DNA of 64,000 nucleotides from Leptolyngbya sp. CCY15150 (GTDB lineage Bacteria > Cyanobacteriota > Cyanobacteriia > RECH01), in the NCBI RefSeq assembly GCF_016888135.1, contig NZ_JACSWB010000167.1:26269-90268 (forward strand). The letters run 5' to 3'. How positions within the stretch are numbered: position 1 is the stretch's first letter; each line of letters starts with the position of its first letter. Of this stretch, positions 26,805 through 35,344 are shown piece after piece. The position numbers were made by a program, and so were the translations under genes. Under the pieces are notes generated by a model that saw only the letters and a program-made list of their open reading frames with translations, searched no databases and was not told where the DNA came from.

Positions 26805-28196
26805 TCAAGCCGATAGGGGGCTGAGCTCGCCCGCTTGCAGAACCAGGTTTTGCTCCTGGGCCCAGCGTTCGAGGTCTTGAAAGGCGCGATCGCGATAGGT
26901 GCCGTAGCGTTCCTGCTTATTGCGGATGCGCTGGGGCAGCTCTGGCAAAATGCCGAAATTGGGCGGCATGGGCTGAAAGTGCTTCGGTGAAGCGCTGCTG
27001 ATAAAGTCAATCAGGGCACCCATCATCGTGGTTTCTGGTACCTCTAGGGGCGATCGCCCTTGGACAACTCGCGCCGCATTAGTGCCCGCTAGCCAACCCC
27101 CGGCCGCTGCCGCTGTATAGCCTTCGGTACCCACCAATTGCCCGGCTGCCAACAGGGACGGCCGCGTTTTAAACTGCAGCGATCGGGTCAGGAGTTCCGG
27201 CGTATTAATAAACGTATTGCGGTGCATCACGCCCATACGCACAAATTCCGCTTCCTCCAAGCCTGGAATCATCCGGAATACTCGCTTTTGTTCGCCCCAG
27301 CGCAGATTCGTTTGAAAGCCAACCATATTCCAAAGCTGGCCTGCCTTGTCTTCTTGACGAAGCTGCACCACTGCGTAGGGACGTTTATCGCGATTATTGG
27401 GATCTCGAAAATCACCATGGCGGGCATCAAAGAGCCCCACCGGCTTCAGCGGCCCATAGCGCATCGTATCTTCACCGCGCCGCGCCATTTCTTCAATGGG
27501 CAAACAGCCTTCAAAAAACTTCGCCGTTTCCCGCTCAAAAGCTTTTAATTCCGCCTGTTCCGCTGCACAGAGCGCCTGCCAAAACGCCAAATATTGCGCT
27601 TGGGTCATCGGGCAATTGAGATAGGCAGCCTCTCCGCGATCGTAGCGGGATGCTAAGAAGGCAATATCTTGGTTAATTGACTCTCCCACCACAATCGGAC
27701 TGGCGGCATCAAAAAAACTCAAATACTCCATGCCCGTAAACCGACGCAAATCGTCTGCCAAGGCCTCACTGGTTAACGGCCCTGTTGTTAGCACCACAAC
27801 GGCATCGGTGGGAATCGTCGAGACTTCTCCCCGCCGCAGTTCAATCAAGGGATGACGGCTGAGGGTTTCTGTCAGATCTTGGCTAAACACCGCCCGATCC
27901 ACCGCCAAGGCTCCCCCGGCTGGTACCGCATGGTCATCCGCCTTGCCAATCACCACCGACCCCAAACGCCGCAATTCCGCATGGAGAAGCCCCGAGGCGC
28001 GATCGCTGGCCCGGGCCCCAAAGGAGTTACTGCACACCAGTTCGGCCAAATGCTCAGTGTGGTGGGCCGGACTGACCTGCTGCGGTCGCATTTCATGTAA
28101 AATCACGGGCACCCCTGCCTGGGCTACCTGCCAAGCCGCCTCTGTGCCGGCCAGGCCGCCGCCAATGACGTGAACCGGCTGTGTCGTTACGGTCAT
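26805..28196 (-). CDS. trmFO: methylenetetrahydrofolate-tRNA-(uracil-5)-methyltransferase TrmFO
   Basis: 463 residues from the ATG at 28196, which puts the FAD loop [18 protein letters not shown] at the N-terminus; an upstream in-frame start adds 21 unlikely residues. TrmFO methylates U54 in the tRNA T-loop using methylene-THF and FAD. Signatures are [76 protein letters not shown] and [20 protein letters not shown]. It converges on recJ with 137 bases between stops. Confidence 0.95.
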   Translation of the reverse strand: MTVTTQPVHVIGGGLAGTEAAWQVAQAGVPVILHEMRPQQVSPAHHTEHLAELVCSNSFGARASDRASGLLHAELRRLGSVVIGKADDHAVPAGGALAVDRAVFSQDLTETLSRHPLIELRRGEVSTIPTDAVVVLTTGPLTSEALADDLRRFTGMEYLSFFDAASPIVVGESINQDIAFLASRYDRGEAAYLNCPMTQAQYLAFWQALCAAEQAELKAFERETAKFFEGCLPIEEMARRGEDTMRYGPLKPVGLFDARHGDFRDPNNRDKRPYAVVQLRQEDKAGQLWNMVGFQTNLRWGEQKRVFRMIPGLEEAEFVRMGVMHRNTFINTPELLTRSLQFKTRPSLLAAGQLVGTEGYTAAAAGGWLAGTNAARVVQGRSPLEVPETTMMGALIDFISSASPKHFQPMPPNFGILPELPQRIRNKQERYGTYRDRAFQDLERWAQEQNLVLQAGELSPLSA

Positions 28197-28415
28197 GCTG
28201 ATTCCAAATGCGCTAGAACGAGTGAACAGTGCTTTCCCCATGCCTACTGGGTTGCCCAAAACGGCATTGAACCAGAGGTGGGGCGATCGCCTCTAACCAG
28301 CCTAGCGGATTTTGAGAAGCGATCGCCAAGGATGACCGATCAAAACCTGCTCTCGTCAACCAACCAGGGGTGAGGTTAGATAGTATGTAAGCGCCTACGT
28401 GCAGGAGTGAAGCAG

Positions 28416-29666
28416 GTGAAATTAGGAGAGTGGATTGGGATACTGTGTCTAGCGATCGCCCTGGTGCTGCTATGGCAAATTCGCCAAATGCTGCTCTTGG
28501 TTTTCACGGCTGTGGTCTTAGCTACGGCTATTAATAGCCTTGTACGACGCATCCAAAAATTTGGCATTCGTCGAGGGCTAGCCATTCTCATCGCCATGAC
28601 TGGCTTAGCCTTGGTAGGTGGAATCTTCGTGCAGGTGATTGTCCCTCCTTTCACCGAGCAGTTTCTCAGCCTTCTAGAACTCCTGCCCAAGGGATTTCAG
28701 CAAATTACCAATTGGCTCGATGGCATTATTCGCAATAATCCAGAACTGTTTGCTGAACAGTTTGAACTCTCCAGTATTTCCAACCTAGCCCAGCAGATTC
28801 AGCCGCTTGTTCAGAATATTCTGAGCAACTTCTTTGCCCTATTTTCCAATTCTCTTGCGGTGGTGTTCCAGCTCTTGGTCGTCATTGTGATTACCTTGAT
28901 GCTTTTGGCCAACCCACAGCCCTACCGACAAGCTGTCATCCACGCTTTCCCATCCTTCTATCGCCGTCGTGTTGATACCATCCTCGTGGAATGTGAATCA
29001 GCCCTAGGCAATTGGTTTGGCGGCATTGTCATTAGTTCCGTCACCTTAGGGCTGCTCAGTGGATTGGGATTGCTGGTTCTTGGCATTCGCTTAGTCCTAG
29101 CCCATGCGCTCCTAGCCGGTTTACTCAACTTTATTCCCAATATCGGCCCGACCCTCAGCCTCATCTTCCCGCTGACGATCGCCCTGATTGACGCGCCTTG
29201 GAAGGCCATTCCCGTGATCATTCTCTATATCGTCATTCAGAATATTGAAAGCTACTGGCTAACACCAACCGTCATGGCCAAGCAGGTTTCCCTATTGCCG
29301 GCCATGACCCTGATCGCCCAAATCTTTTTTGCCGCCACCTTTGGCTTCCTCGGGCTCTTGCTGGCCCTGCCTCTCACCGTTGTCGCAAAAGTCTTGATTG
29401 AAGAAGTGCTGATTCGCGATGTGATGGATCGATGGACATCAGACCACTATCCCGAACCAGCGATCGCCACCCTCCCAAATCCGATCATGAACAATCGGAC
29501 TCCTGCCGACGATCCTTCAGCCTGGCTCAGCAGTGCGGTGGCCCTTGATAGTATTCATGGGCCAACTGCCGAAGATGCTCATCCCCACGCGATCGCCCCT
29601 GAGCCATCCCTGACCACCGACCCATCTACGCCATCTGACCCCTTTGAACCCGAATCCTCGCCGTGA
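28416..29666 (+). CDS. AI-2E family transporter (PerM/TqsA-like membrane protein)
   Basis: 416 residues from a GTG at 28416, which has AGGAG (28403-28407) 8 bases upstream and gives the N-terminus MKLGEWIGILCLAIALVL; a GTG at 28407 is less well placed. Seven to eight hydrophobic helices and the FIPNIGPTLSLIFPL and LLALPLTVVAKVLIEEVL blocks are typical of the family. Some members export small molecules such as autoinducer-2 or act as Na+/H+ antiporters; substrate here is unknown. The C-terminal ~85 residues are a soluble Pro/Asp-rich tail. The stop overlaps the next start by one base. Confidence 0.85.
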   Translation: MKLGEWIGILCLAIALVLLWQIRQMLLLVFTAVVLATAINSLVRRIQKFGIRRGLAILIAMTGLALVGGIFVQVIVPPFTEQFLSLLELLPKGFQQITNWLDGIIRNNPELFAEQFELSSISNLAQQIQPLVQNILSNFFALFSNSLAVVFQLLVVIVITLMLLANPQPYRQAVIHAFPSFYRRRVDTILVECESALGNWFGGIVISSVTLGLLSGLGLLVLGIRLVLAHALLAGLLNFIPNIGPTLSLIFPLTIALIDAPWKAIPVIILYIVIQNIESYWLTPTVMAKQVSLLPAMTLIAQIFFAATFGFLGLLLALPLTVVAKVLIEEVLIRDVMDRWTSDHYPEPAIATLPNPIMNNRTPADDPSAWLSSAVALDSIHGPTAEDAHPHAIAPEPSLTTDPSTPSDPFEPESSP

Positions 29667-30085
29667 TGAAACTGCCTTGGCTAGCCCTCGGATTACTGTT
29701 GTTGGGCTACACCACCTTTAGCTGGTTTTTATATGCTGCCCATGTCACCTGGATAGCTTGGGTCGCCGTGCTAGCCTTTACCCTCGCAGAAGCTCTTTTG
29801 CTGACCACCTTTTCAAAAGGGGTGCGAACTCTCATCCGCTCGTGGCTTACGTCGGATGTTGGCTACTTCACCACCATTATCTGTGCAGCCTTTCTCGTGG
29901 TGCTCGCGCTCGTTTGGGTGCGGATATTTAGCTACGTTGTCATGATATTAGCCGCCGAGTTGCTGGCCCGGCTAGAGTTGCAGCAATGGCAGCAGAGCCG
30001 CTGGCAATCCTTTGTCATTTTGTCGCTGGTTTCATTTACGGGGTTAGGTTTGGGGCTAGGTATCGGGTATCTGTTTCGCGTATGA
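29666..30085 (+). CDS. small hydrophobic membrane protein, uncharacterised
   Basis: 139 residues from the ATG at 29666, overlapping the stop of the transporter gene as TGATG, so translation is probably coupled. Four hydrophobic segments (about 4-22, 28-48, 66-95 and 112-135) predict a polytopic membrane protein with little soluble part. No family recognised. The coupling suggests a role linked to the AI-2E family transporter. Confidence 0.7.
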   Translation: MKLPWLALGLLLLGYTTFSWFLYAAHVTWIAWVAVLAFTLAEALLLTTFSKGVRTLIRSWLTSDVGYFTTIICAAFLVVLALVWVRIFSYVVMILAAELLARLELQQWQQSRWQSFVILSLVSFTGLGLGLGIGYLFRV

Positions 30086-30205
30086 TATTTTCCTGTTCCT
30101 CACCCAATGCTTAAACCACGGTTTTTTTACCTGGTGGCGAAGAGTTCCGGTGTTGCTGAATCAGACGTCTGGCAGGCAATCTTCACCATCCCAAGCTATA
30201 GCTCT

Positions 30206-31837
30206 TTAACCGGATTTTATGTCAGGGGTCAAGTGCCAAAACCAAACTCGATCAGCTTCGAACACCAGCCGCGATGTATAGCCTTGGTCTGCCAGTCTCC
30301 GGACTAACCGGCGCGATGGGCTAAGGACAAATACATCGGGGCGATCGCTTGGTAATACAGGAATTTGAGGCGATCGCACTAGCTGCAACCGAGTCTCGGG
30401 TGGTAGATCATAGCTCAGGGTTAGCATTCGACAAGCAAAGCAGGTGCTGAGGTCGGTTGAATCATCGCTAATCAACAGGGGGCGATCGCTTTGGTTGAGA
30501 GCCGCTACGATGCGATGATTGTGCTGATGCTTATCTGGACTTTTTGTCCACCATAGCGTGGCTTGACTGCTGATGCCGCAGGATACGATGCCCGCTACCA
30601 AAACACCTAGGGTGATTAACTGCCAGCGGGCGCGGGTGCGCGTAGCTGTTTCTAGACGGAGGCTGAGGGCATAGATGACAGCTAGATGGAGTCCAAAATA
30701 AACGGGTATCATATAGCGGGCAGTGCCCGATCGCTGCCCCCCGAAGAGTAAATCAGGCAGAATGAGCATCAGGGCTGGGACGGCGGTGGTGACGAAGATA
30801 AATTGAGCGGTGAGGGGCGGGGCTTCACGGGCAACGACGATGACGGCATAGATGATGAGCGCCACCATCGCCACCATTAAGAGGATGGCGGGCGAGGTCA
30901 GATAGCGATCGCCTAGGTTTAGATCTAGAACCTGATTGATGGGATACAATAACCAGCGGAGAATCAGCCAATCTAAGGAAAATCGCTCATTCGCCCAGGC
31001 GGCTGTACGGCTCACCCGCTGGGCATGGCTGATCATCACCCCTAGCCACGGAGTAAAGAGAAGGATGGCTGCTGCTGTTGCGACTAAGTACGATAGGAGC
31101 AGCGATCGCTCCCGCTTTTGCCACGTACGGATGCCGATGAAGACGCCATGGGCGATCGCCACCAGGCCCGTCAGCAAAAAGGTGTAGAAACTCGTAGCCA
31201 GCAGTAGGGTATAGGTGAGCCAAGCTAGCCAGCGCCGTGGGGGAGGAACAGCGGTTTGGGTCAGACGCATGGCCCACAGGAGAGCGGCTCCGCTGGCAAT
31301 GGTCAGAGCTGTCCATAAACTGTATTGCCGAGCTTCTTGGGCATAGAGCACATGGAAGGGGGAGACAGCTACGCAGGCGATCGCTAGCCAGCGGGCTGTA
31401 GGGCGTTCAAACAACTCGCGTCCTAGCCAGTAGAGGGCAGGAAAGGTGAGTAAGCTGAGCAGAGCCGAGAGCGATCGCACCGTGGCGGGACTAGCTCCCC
31501 ATATCTGTATCCACAGTCGTCCGAGTAAAAAATAAAGGGGAGGATGTTGGGGGGACTCGCTCAGGGATTTTAAGGTATCTGTCCAGGTACGATCGGGGCT
31601 CAGGTTCTGGAAGCTTTGCAAATCAGCAACGGTGATCACCTCACCGGTATAGGTCTGGGCGATCAGCTCCTGTTCCCCATAGCCAGATATCCTCAGAGAC
31701 GTATAGGTTTCATCAATCCAATATACCTTTTTGCCCAGGTTGCCAAATCGGAATAGGATACCGATGACTAAAAGAGCGATCGCCCCCCATCGGAGCCATT
31801 GTCCCAAGGGTGCTTCTAGTTTCACCGACGCCTCCAT
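30206..31837 (-). CDS. GT-C fold glycosyltransferase (family 39/ArnT-like), copy 2
   Basis: 543 residues with about 10 to 12 hydrophobic helices. The first outer loop carries KVYWIDETYTSLRISGYGEQ, with the acidic pair used as catalytic base in GT-C enzymes, and HPPLYFLLGRLWIQIWG follows, another GT39-like block. AVSPFHVLYAQEARQYSLW is also conserved. Such enzymes move a sugar from a polyprenyl-phosphate donor to a lipid, glycan or protein on the outer face of the plasma membrane. The start overlaps the stop of its upstream paralogue by 16 bases, indicating an operon. Confidence 0.82.
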   Translation of the reverse strand: MEASVKLEAPLGQWLRWGAIALLVIGILFRFGNLGKKVYWIDETYTSLRISGYGEQELIAQTYTGEVITVADLQSFQNLSPDRTWTDTLKSLSESPQHPPLYFLLGRLWIQIWGASPATVRSLSALLSLLTFPALYWLGRELFERPTARWLAIACVAVSPFHVLYAQEARQYSLWTALTIASGAALLWAMRLTQTAVPPPRRWLAWLTYTLLLATSFYTFLLTGLVAIAHGVFIGIRTWQKRERSLLLSYLVATAAAILLFTPWLGVMISHAQRVSRTAAWANERFSLDWLILRWLLYPINQVLDLNLGDRYLTSPAILLMVAMVALIIYAVIVVAREAPPLTAQFIFVTTAVPALMLILPDLLFGGQRSGTARYMIPVYFGLHLAVIYALSLRLETATRTRARWQLITLGVLVAGIVSCGISSQATLWWTKSPDKHQHNHRIVAALNQSDRPLLISDDSTDLSTCFACRMLTLSYDLPPETRLQLVRSPQIPVLPSDRPDVFVLSPSRRLVRRLADQGYTSRLVFEADRVWFWHLTPDIKSG

Positions 31838-33462
31838 TCCCAGAGTTGCATATGTCGCCCCTCATACTGCATCGTCAAGCGTCCTAAGGAGGCTAACTGG
31901 GTCTGAAAGCCTGGGGAAGGATCCACCACCCAAGCCGTTCCCCGCTCCATTGCCTCTAGGTTCATCCCGCCGGTGGAGACCGGAGCTAGGGTGCGATCGC
32001 GTAGTCGAGATGGGGTTAGTTCTGCTAGCTGATCGGCGGATGGTGGAAATAACTGCAGGGTGGCCTCTGGCTTGAGGCGGTAGCTAAGGGCGATCGCTCT
32101 CACCGGTCTTGTATCACTGACGATGCGAGGAGCATCCTGAGCATTGATCACCTCAGCAATGGCCAAGTAATCGCGCACCTTGCCGCCATTAATCCAAGGC
32201 ACGTCGGTTTGATAGACACCGACTAAACTTCCAGATACAGATCCCACCAAGAGCAAACTCCAGCTAAACCGCCAAAGGCTACGCTGCCAACGCTGCTGGG
32301 TGTAGATACCCTGGGAACATTGCAGAGCGATCGCCCATTGAATGCCTAGATAAGCAGGAATCATATAGCGCACCCGAGCCGACTGAGCACTGCCGGTGAT
32401 CAGATCTGGTATCGCCAGCACCATAAAAGGTACAACAATTAAACTCACAATCAACACCGTGCCAGGGATGGGCGATCGCCGCCAGAGCTGATAGACCACT
32501 ACGCCAATCAACAGCACGAGGATGCCATTGGCCCAGGTGAGATCGGCGTTAAAAAAAACCCGGTTGATCAATCGAGACAGATCCTGAACGAGGTTCACCA
32601 CGGTGCGACTGTTTTGCGCCTGCTGTACCGTGTGCTGTAGTCCTTCAAACCGGGTCACAATCACCCATAGCCAAGGGCTAAAGGCTAGCAGGGCCAGGGC
32701 GATCGCCTGTCCATAGCGCCGGAAGATAGCTCCAGTGCGCCATCCTTGGCTGGCTACCACGTAGAGGCCTTGGCAGATCAACACCAGGCCAAACAAGAGA
32801 TGGGTATATAGGCCCAGGGTTGCCGTTAGGGCATAGAGCCCCCACCTCGTCCGAGTGGACTGCTCCACTGCCCGCATCACCGCCCAGTTAGACGCCACCA
32901 TCAACAGCATCCACAGGCTATACTGCCGCGCTTCTTGGGCATAGAGCACATGCAGGGGAGACACGGCCATCAGGGCGATCGCCATCCATGCTACCCGATG
33001 ACTAAAACACTGTCGCAGCCAGGCGAAGGTTAGGGGCAAGGTGGCTAAACTAAACACAATGGACAGGCTGCGTACGTTGGGCACAGGGCGATCGCTCCAG
33101 AGCCCTACCAGACGAGTCCAAATGCGATTCAGGACATAGTACAGGGGAGGATGTTCTGGGTGGTCGGTGAGCACGGCCCAAACCGCTCCCCAGCCGGGCC
33201 TGGCCTGGGGCTGCTGGTAGACCTGCAGGTCTTGGAGCTGTAGGGCCTGCCCTTGGTAGAGCTGATCGATGACGGTCACTTCAGAATAGCCGGAGATGCG
33301 TAGGGCGGTGAGCACCTCGTCTCCCCAGAAAAATTCTTGCTCTAAAAATACAACTCGTAGCACGACCCCGAGGAGTAGGAAGGCGATCGCCACCGTTCTC
33401 AGACGAGGAAATAGGCGTTTGGCTAGACGATCCTGGATCTGTGGATCTTGCGTGAGAGTCAT
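31822..33462 (-). CDS. GT-C fold glycosyltransferase (family 39/ArnT-like), copy 1
   Basis: 546 residues from the ATG at 33462; an open frame extends 33 residues further upstream but lacks support. It is a paralogue of the downstream gene, with EFFWGDEVLTALRISGYSEV (acidic catalytic loop), EHPPLYYVLNRIW and AVSPLHVLYAQEARQYSLW at matching places, and about 11 hydrophobic helices. It probably arose by tandem duplication followed by considerable divergence. Function as above: transfer from a polyprenyl-linked sugar; acceptor unknown. A polysaccharide export gene lies about 8 kb away but no direct link is shown. Confidence 0.82.
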   Translation of the reverse strand: MTLTQDPQIQDRLAKRLFPRLRTVAIAFLLLGVVLRVVFLEQEFFWGDEVLTALRISGYSEVTVIDQLYQGQALQLQDLQVYQQPQARPGWGAVWAVLTDHPEHPPLYYVLNRIWTRLVGLWSDRPVPNVRSLSIVFSLATLPLTFAWLRQCFSHRVAWMAIALMAVSPLHVLYAQEARQYSLWMLLMVASNWAVMRAVEQSTRTRWGLYALTATLGLYTHLLFGLVLICQGLYVVASQGWRTGAIFRRYGQAIALALLAFSPWLWVIVTRFEGLQHTVQQAQNSRTVVNLVQDLSRLINRVFFNADLTWANGILVLLIGVVVYQLWRRSPIPGTVLIVSLIVVPFMVLAIPDLITGSAQSARVRYMIPAYLGIQWAIALQCSQGIYTQQRWQRSLWRFSWSLLLVGSVSGSLVGVYQTDVPWINGGKVRDYLAIAEVINAQDAPRIVSDTRPVRAIALSYRLKPEATLQLFPPSADQLAELTPSRLRDRTLAPVSTGGMNLEAMERGTAWVVDPSPGFQTQLASLGRLTMQYEGRHMQLWEWRRR

Positions 33463-33618
33463 AGATGCAATCGGAAGAAATGGATGCAACGGAACGACAA
33501 GAGGAACGCTACACAACCTATGCAGCATCGAGCGATCGCTACCTCGCATCTTGTCCCACAAAGATCTCTGGTAGGGCTTGACTGTGATCGAACCACCCTG
33601 TCCAAGAGGTCAGACGGA

Positions 33619-34509
33619 TCAGGAGCGATCGCTTTCCATCATCGTATAGCGAAGTTGGGTTGGGTTAAGGTTTGTGTCGCTCAAATCAGCCTGGGTGAAA
33701 TCAGCCCGATCGAGCTTGGCGTCTTCTAGATTGGCCCTGCGCAGGCAGGCACCTCGAAAATTAGCGCCCCGCAGGTCTGCCCCCCGCAAATTGGCCTGGG
33801 TGAGGTCGGCCTGTTGGAACTGCGATCGCTGCAACACGGCCCAGCGTAGATCGGCCTGGAAGAGATCGGCCTGTTGAAAATCGGCCTCTGAGCCATAGAC
33901 TCGAACTAAGTTGGCGGAGCTCAAGGTTGCCTGGCGAAAGATCGCCCCATAGAGAGAAGCGCTCACCAACTGGGTGCCCACTAGGCTGGCATGGTCAAAC
34001 ACAGCTTGGTTCAAATGAGCAGAGACTAAATAGGTACCCCGGAGATTGGCTCGGTTCAGGGTTGCTTGGTTGAAGTTCGCCCGTTCTAGATAGGCATCTT
34101 GCAGATCCACGCCGACCAAATTGGCATGGCTGACATCGGCGTCACGCAACGTCACGCCGCGTAAGTTGGCGCTAATCAAATTAGCATGGCTGAGATTGGC
34201 GTGGGAGAGCTGGGCGTAGGACAAGTCTGCGCCAACAAACTCAGCTCCCTGGAGTTGGGTATGGCTGAGCTCCGATCGCGACAGGTTGGCATGGCTGAGG
34301 TCGGCCGCCTGCAAATTAGCTGCCGTGAGCACCGTCTGACTCAAATCCGCTCCCCGAAAGTTGATGTGGCTCAGGTCGGTGTCTTTGAAATACACCCCGG
34401 CCAAGCGCACCTCACTGAGATCCAAAATTTGCCCAGGATGGTGCGATCGCCATGCGTGCCAGCGATCGGATCCCTGTTTCAACAGCGCCAAATGGTCGTA
34501 GTTAGCCAT
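33619..34509 (-). CDS. pentapeptide repeat protein
   Basis: 296 residues. After a ~35-residue leader, nearly the whole protein is A(D/N)LXX pentapeptides (for example SHANLSRSELSHTQLQGAEF and RGADLRGANFRGACLRRANL), folding as a right-handed quadrilateral beta helix with about 12 coils. No catalytic domain or membrane segment is seen. Such proteins are abundant in cyanobacteria; most have unknown roles, some bind DNA gyrase or other partners. It follows ccmP by 12 bases on the same strand, so the two are probably co-transcribed. Confidence 0.92.
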   Translation of the reverse strand: MANYDHLALLKQGSDRWHAWRSHHPGQILDLSEVRLAGVYFKDTDLSHINFRGADLSQTVLTAANLQAADLSHANLSRSELSHTQLQGAEFVGADLSYAQLSHANLSHANLISANLRGVTLRDADVSHANLVGVDLQDAYLERANFNQATLNRANLRGTYLVSAHLNQAVFDHASLVGTQLVSASLYGAIFRQATLSSANLVRVYGSEADFQQADLFQADLRWAVLQRSQFQQADLTQANLRGADLRGANFRGACLRRANLEDAKLDRADFTQADLSDTNLNPTQLRYTMMESDRS

Positions 34510-34521
34510 ACCTCTTCCGTC

Positions 34522-35160
34522 CTATTCCTGAGCGCCACTGCCGTGATCGCGTCCTGGTGCGTCTTCCAGGGAAGCGATCGCCGCCGCCGACCCCGCCAAA
34601 ATATCCCGTTCTTCGCCCCCCAGGTAGAGCCGCCCAAAGCTCCCCACCGCACCCACTTGCAAAATGTTGATCAACGCTGCTTTCTCAGCCTGGTTGGCTG
34701 CTAGGGCCGCATAGGCCGCCGGCTGCACTTCCAGCACATAGAGCGTTTGTCCCGCCAAAATCATCTGTCCCCGCCGGTTGCGGTTAATCAACTGCGCTTG
34801 GTGGGCGTCGATGTTGCGAATAATCTGGCTCGACACAATCCTCGGTCGTAAGCAATCGCGCTGGCGCACCCCGAGGGCTTCCAGGATCGCCTGCCCTGCG
34901 GCGCGGGTCTCCCCCTGATTGGTGGAATGAACTTCCAAGAGTCCATACAGCCGTTCGACAAACTGCACCCCCGGCCGCACGGCGGCCGCTTTCAGGGCCA
35001 CGTCGGTGATGCGATTAATTTCTACGCCCGGCGAAATTTCAACCCACAGCGAGGCATCCCCCGGCAGCGGCAAAAAACCCAGCGATACCGTACCAATGTA
35101 GGCAGCGTGCTGTGGTTGTAGGCTATCGAGATATACGTAGCTTCGCAGTTCTGCCCCCAA
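34522..35160 (-). CDS. ccmP: carboxysome shell protein CcmP (tandem BMC domain)
   Basis: 212 residues, the CcmP length. It starts [20 protein letters not shown] and closely follows the published CcmP pattern: [39 protein letters not shown] with the pore residues Glu69 and Arg70, [20 protein letters not shown] and [20 protein letters not shown]. Two BMC folds in one chain form trimers that stack into double-layered, gated shell tiles of beta-carboxysomes, thought to pass larger metabolites such as RuBP. It sits away from any other ccm gene here, as usual for ccmP, next to a pentapeptide repeat gene. Confidence 0.94.
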   Translation of the reverse strand: MGAELRSYVYLDSLQPQHAAYIGTVSLGFLPLPGDASLWVEISPGVEINRITDVALKAAAVRPGVQFVERLYGLLEVHSTNQGETRAAGQAILEALGVRQRDCLRPRIVSSQIIRNIDAHQAQLINRNRRGQMILAGQTLYVLEVQPAAYAALAANQAEKAALINILQVGAVGSFGRLYLGGEERDILAGSAAAIASLEDAPGRDHGSGAQE

Positions 35161-35344
35161 AATCCGTCTCTCCGTGCTGACAAGTGCATATCGTTACATC
35201 CAGTCGCGATGAAGGGGACATTCAGCTTGGCTCAACAAGCTGCCAGAACGCCCCGATTCCACCACGATGGTGCCCCCTGAGTGTACCGCGCTATGCCTGC
35301 GAAAACCTGAAGGATTCGGGCAGGCTTGCTAGAACTTGACCGGC

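Noticed and set aside
30107..30307. 66-codon plus-strand frame after the small membrane gene
   Set aside because: Half of it is antisense to the glycosyltransferase 3' end, and no family or ribosome binding site supports it.
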